Shown here in pieces: positions 61,310-64,000 of a stretch of 64,000 nucleotides of DNA. The notes under the pieces were generated by a model that worked only from the letters and a program-made list of their open reading frames with translations, searched no databases and was not told the DNA's origin. Each line of letters begins with the position of its first letter. Positions within the stretch are counted from its first letter, which is position 1. The translations under genes were made by a program, and so were the position numbers. Location of the stretch: positions 1-64,000 of the forward strand of contig CANIFU010000006.1 of assembly GCA_947466965.1 (NCBI GenBank), read 5' to 3'. The stretch is from Bacteroidota bacterium (GTDB taxonomy: Bacteria; Bacteroidota; Bacteroidia; 2-12-FULL-35-15).

Positions 61310-63694
61310 ATGAAAAAAATAAAAATATATTTTACTTTTCAGCTCATTTCATTTTCCATTTTTGCTCAGAATGGTGTTATAAAAGGCCGAGTATACAACG
61401 CAATTAATAATGAAGCTGTTTCATTTGCTTCTATTGGTATTCTAAGCTCTAACAATTCCGCGACTTCAGATTTGGATGGAAAGTTCGAATTAAAGAATTT
61501 AAGTCCGGGTTTATATAACATCACAGCATCTTATGTCGGATTTAATAAGAAAACAATATTTGAGATACAGGTAAATAATTTTACGCCAACAGTTTTAAAC
61601 ATTGGAATGGATGAAAAAATTGACAGTCTTGGTGTTGTGGAAGTTACCGCTTCCCCATATAATAAAACCGAAGAAAGTCCTGTTTCACTTCGCACAATTG
61701 GCTCATCAGAAATTGATAGAAACCCAGGTGGCAACAGGGATATATCCAAAGTGATACAATCCTTGCCAGGTGTAGCTTCCACTGTTTCTTTTCGTAACGA
61801 TATTATTATCCGCGGAGGAGCACCAAACGAAAACAGATTTTATCTAGATGGAATAGAAGTGCCGAACATTAATCACTTTGCTACACAGGGTGGTTCAGGA
61901 GGACCTGTAGGAATGATAAATGTTAATTTTATTCGTGAAGTAGATTTTTATTCCGGAGCATTCCCTGTAAACAGAGGAAATGCATTGAGTTCTGTTTTTG
62001 ACTTCAAAATGAAAGACGGGAATTCAGAAAAATTAGTTACGACAGCAACATTGGGATCATCAGACATTGGTTTGACACTTGATGGGCCAATCGGCAAAAA
62101 AACAACATTTATTATTTCAGCTCGAAGATCTTATTTGGGATGGCTTTTCAAGTTGTTAGAACTCCCATTTTTGCCAGTTTATAATGATGCGCAATTCAAA
62201 GCAAAGATACGCTTAAATGAAAAAAACGAGCTCTCTCTGATCGGCTTGGGTGCTTTTGACGATTTTAAGTTGAATTTGGATGCAAATGAAACAGAAGAAC
62301 AAAAATATATTCTTGGTTATCTTCCCGTTAATAAACAATGGAATTATGCATTGGGAGCTAATTACAAACATTATTTCGAAAAAAGTTATTTGACATTTGT
62401 TGTAAGCAGGAATCATTTAAACAACAGGTCATATAAATATCTGAATAATGATGAACGTATCGATAGCAACAAGATATTGGATTATGTTTCTCAGGAAATT
62501 GAAAATAAAGTTCGTCTGGAAAACACCTATCGTAATAATGGATTCAAAATAAATGTCGGACTCGGATTTGAAAATGTAACGTATACCAATTCAACGTTTA
62601 ATAAGATTACAACTCCCGTTGGTACAACTTTAATTGACTTTGATTCAAAACTAAACTTTAATAAATACGCTTTATTCGGACAAATAAGTAAGGTTTTATT
62701 TAATCAACGTCTTTTACTCTCTATAGGAGCGAGAACAGATTTCTCTGACTATTCTTCCCAAATGAGTAATCCATTGAATCAGTTTTCACCTCGATTCTCA
62801 TTGGCTTTTAATTTTACAGATGCATTGAGTTTTAATTTTAATGCAGGAAGGTATTATCAATTGCCAGCATATACTATTTTGGGTTATCGCAATTCGTTAA
62901 ATGCACTAACAAATAAAGTTAACAATGTTACTTATATTACAAATGATCATTTGGTTGCGGGATTTGAATACAATACGAAAATAAACACTAAAATTTCGGT
63001 AGAAGCTTTTTATAAAATTTATTCGAATTATCCTTTTTCACTTCGCGACTCATTAAGTTTAGCAAATCTAGGAGGAGATTTTGGAGTTATCGGAAATGAG
63101 CCTGTAGTTTCTACTTCCGAGGGTAAAGCATACGGGGTAGAGTTTTTAATTCAGCAAAAATTATATAAAGGATTTTATGGTATTATCGCGTATACTTGGG
63201 TGAAAAGTCAGTTTCTGAATAAAACAGGGGACTACACACCTTCTTCATGGGATAATGGAAATATCGTATCGGCTACTTTAGGAAAAAAATTTAAACGGAA
63301 TTGGGAGATTGGGTTAAAATGGCGCTACCAGGGAGGAACACCATACACTCCAATAGATGTGCAAAGATCATCTCAGAAAACGGTATGGGATATTAACAGC
63401 AGAGGCTTGAACGACTACAGCCAATTGAATGAAAAGAGATTGCGTGCATTTCATCAATTAGATATTCGAATCGATAAAAAGTTTTTCTTTAAAAAATGGT
63501 CGCTGGATATCTATTATGATCTTCAAAATGTTTATCGTGCAAAATCTGATCAGCCTTCAATTTTAATTCTAGAAAGAGATGTTGATGGAAATGCACAAAT
63601 AGATCCAACCAATGCTGATGCATATAAAACAAAGTTGATTGACAATTCATCCGGAACATCCTTATCAACACTCGGAATTATAATTGAGTTTTAA
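61310..63694 (+). CDS. TonB-dependent receptor with carboxypeptidase-like regulatory domain
   Basis: A 794-residue outer-membrane receptor. A signal peptide (1-20, ..FSIFAQ) is followed by a CarboxypepD_reg-like domain (about 22-100; GRVYNAINNEAVSFASI, ATSDLDGKFELKNLSPG), a plug domain (about 115-220; RNPGGNRDISKVIQSLPGV, IIIRGGAPNENRFYLDGIEVPN) and a 22-strand barrel ending GIIIEF. No SusD partner follows, so it is not a SusCD pair; substrates may be iron chelates, cobalamin or peptides. A hairpin ends the unit. Confidence 0.94.
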   Translation: MKKIKIYFTFQLISFSIFAQNGVIKGRVYNAINNEAVSFASIGILSSNNSATSDLDGKFELKNLSPGLYNITASYVGFNKKTIFEIQVNNFTPTVLNIGMDEKIDSLGVVEVTASPYNKTEESPVSLRTIGSSEIDRNPGGNRDISKVIQSLPGVASTVSFRNDIIIRGGAPNENRFYLDGIEVPNINHFATQGGSGGPVGMINVNFIREVDFYSGAFPVNRGNALSSVFDFKMKDGNSEKLVTTATLGSSDIGLTLDGPIGKKTTFIISARRSYLGWLFKLLELPFLPVYNDAQFKAKIRLNEKNELSLIGLGAFDDFKLNLDANETEEQKYILGYLPVNKQWNYALGANYKHYFEKSYLTFVVSRNHLNNRSYKYLNNDERIDSNKILDYVSQEIENKVRLENTYRNNGFKINVGLGFENVTYTNSTFNKITTPVGTTLIDFDSKLNFNKYALFGQISKVLFNQRLLLSIGARTDFSDYSSQMSNPLNQFSPRFSLAFNFTDALSFNFNAGRYYQLPAYTILGYRNSLNALTNKVNNVTYITNDHLVAGFEYNTKINTKISVEAFYKIYSNYPFSLRDSLSLANLGGDFGVIGNEPVVSTSEGKAYGVEFLIQQKLYKGFYGIIAYTWVKSQFLNKTGDYTPSSWDNGNIVSATLGKKFKRNWEIGLKWRYQGGTPYTPIDVQRSSQKTVWDINSRGLNDYSQLNEKRLRAFHQLDIRIDKKFFFKKWSLDIYYDLQNVYRAKSDQPSILILERDVDGNAQIDPTNADAYKTKLIDNSSGTSLSTLGIIIEF

Positions 63695-63729
63695 TAAAAA
63701 AAGCCACAAATTCAGTGGCTTTTTTTATT
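63693..63729. terminator. Bidirectional terminator at the TonB receptor end
   Basis: AAAGCCAC and GTGGCTTT pair around a 7-base loop, with A and T tracts on both sides. It serves the receptor gene on the plus strand and the RlmI-like gene on the minus strand. Confidence 0.9.
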
Positions 63730-63734
63730 AAAAT

Positions 63735-64000
63735 TTACTCCACATGAACTACCAATCCCTTTAAATATTCTCCCTCTGGATGAAAAATATTTACACAATG
63801 ATCTGGAGGTTGCGACAAATGATGTAAAACGCGAACGTTTCTTCCGGCTTCAATTGCTGCAGCCATAACTGTACTATTAAATGTATTTTTATCAACCACT
63901 TGAGAGCAGGAGAATGTAAACAACAAACCACCTGATTTAATTTGTTTGATCGCTTCGTAATTTAGCCGCTTGTATCCCATTATTGCGTTGTGTTTTACAT
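63735..64000 (-). CDS. rlmI: RlmI-like class I SAM-dependent rRNA methyltransferase (3' part)
   Basis: The C-terminal 88 codons of a gene that continues past the window edge. The reading frame is open to base 64000 (VKHNAI... before the internal Met). GYKRLNYEAIKQIKSGGLLFT, SCSQVV, HHLSQPPDHCVNIFHPEGEYLKGLV (residue range only; see 63735-63840) match the end of RlmI-type enzymes, which methylate 23S rRNA C1962. SC in FSCS is the conserved catalytic region of this family. The N-terminal PUA and SAM-binding parts are not visible. Confidence 0.85.
   Translation of the reverse strand, partial: VKHNAIMGYKRLNYEAIKQIKSGGLLFTFSCSQVVDKNTFNSTVMAAAIEAGRNVRVLHHLSQPPDHCVNIFHPEGEYLKGLVVHVE

Overview
The window is a 64 kb AT-rich piece of a Bacteroidota chromosome, most likely from a flavobacterium-like or related gliding-type lineage. 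The evidence is a PorP/SprF protein beside a surface protein with a gliding-type (CHU_C) sorting domain, a GldI-like FKBP lipoprotein next to a DHH phosphoesterase, a short primary sigma factor of the Bacteroidota type, a DUF4295 gene between rpmG and ftsY, DUF5916 proteins, bacillithiol synthesis (bshC), and promoters of the form TTTG / TAnnTTTG without clear Shine-Dalgarno sites. Several genes start with TTG. I see no prophage, insertion sequence, CRISPR array, tRNA or rRNA gene: it is a core chromosome segment with a few accessory cassettes.

Layout. 0.4-4.1 kb (minus): yajQ, a CtlX-type amidinohydrolase, a PorP/SprF protein and a type IX secretion cargo. 4.3-5.8 kb: a Cas4-like nuclease fused to a DEDD exonuclease-like domain (DUF2779). 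5.9-11.2 kb: ndk, then an operon of a DHH phosphoesterase and four FKBP-type isomerase genes that together carry eight FKBP-like domains. 11.3-15.5 kb: two SGNH proteins plus an MBOAT acyltransferase, a probable polymer O-acetylation cassette. 15.7-20.6 kb: rpmB, an Xaa-Pro aminopeptidase, rpmG, DUF4295, ftsY and rimO. 20.8-23 kb: a NUDIX hydrolase and bshC. 23-26.1 kb (minus): an H-NOX haem sensor, a histidine kinase whose N-terminus resembles the H-NOX-associated (HNOBA) PAS domain, and two receiver-only response regulators. This nitric-oxide or redox signalling module has no evident output protein and is the most interesting system here. 26.3-30.4 kb: queE, a PorE-like TPR/propeller/OmpA protein, a YrdC/Sua5 protein and a transaldolase-like aldolase. 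30.7-30.8 kb (minus): the small SRP RNA. 31-39.6 kb: a glycosyltransferase, an RsmI-like methyltransferase, a low-molecular-weight phosphatase, a large propeller histidine kinase, dnaA and a 5'-nucleotidase divided into two separately exported proteins. 39.8-42.6 kb: a thioesterase and an arsenic operon (arsR-DUF6428-acr3-arsC). 42.7-49.5 kb: lolD-like, DUF5916, dapA, long-form gap and the primary sigma factor. 49.8-64 kb: a Deg protease, a dapF operon with two unrecognised genes, a GNAT enzyme, a seven-haem cytochrome with TPRs, a second DUF5916 protein, mltG, a phosphohexomutase, a TonB-dependent receptor and the 3' end of an RlmI-like gene cut by the window edge.

How parts fit together. 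The SRP RNA and its receptor FtsY are both encoded here, as are dnaA and the main sigma factor whose -7 element (TAnnTTTG) recurs in front of many genes in the window. Cell-envelope biology dominates: type IX secretion parts, periplasmic FKBP chaperones, Deg protease, MltG, LolD, an O-acetylation cassette and DUF5916/TonB outer-membrane proteins. Most transcription-unit ends are marked by A/T-flanked hairpins, several of them shared by convergent genes.
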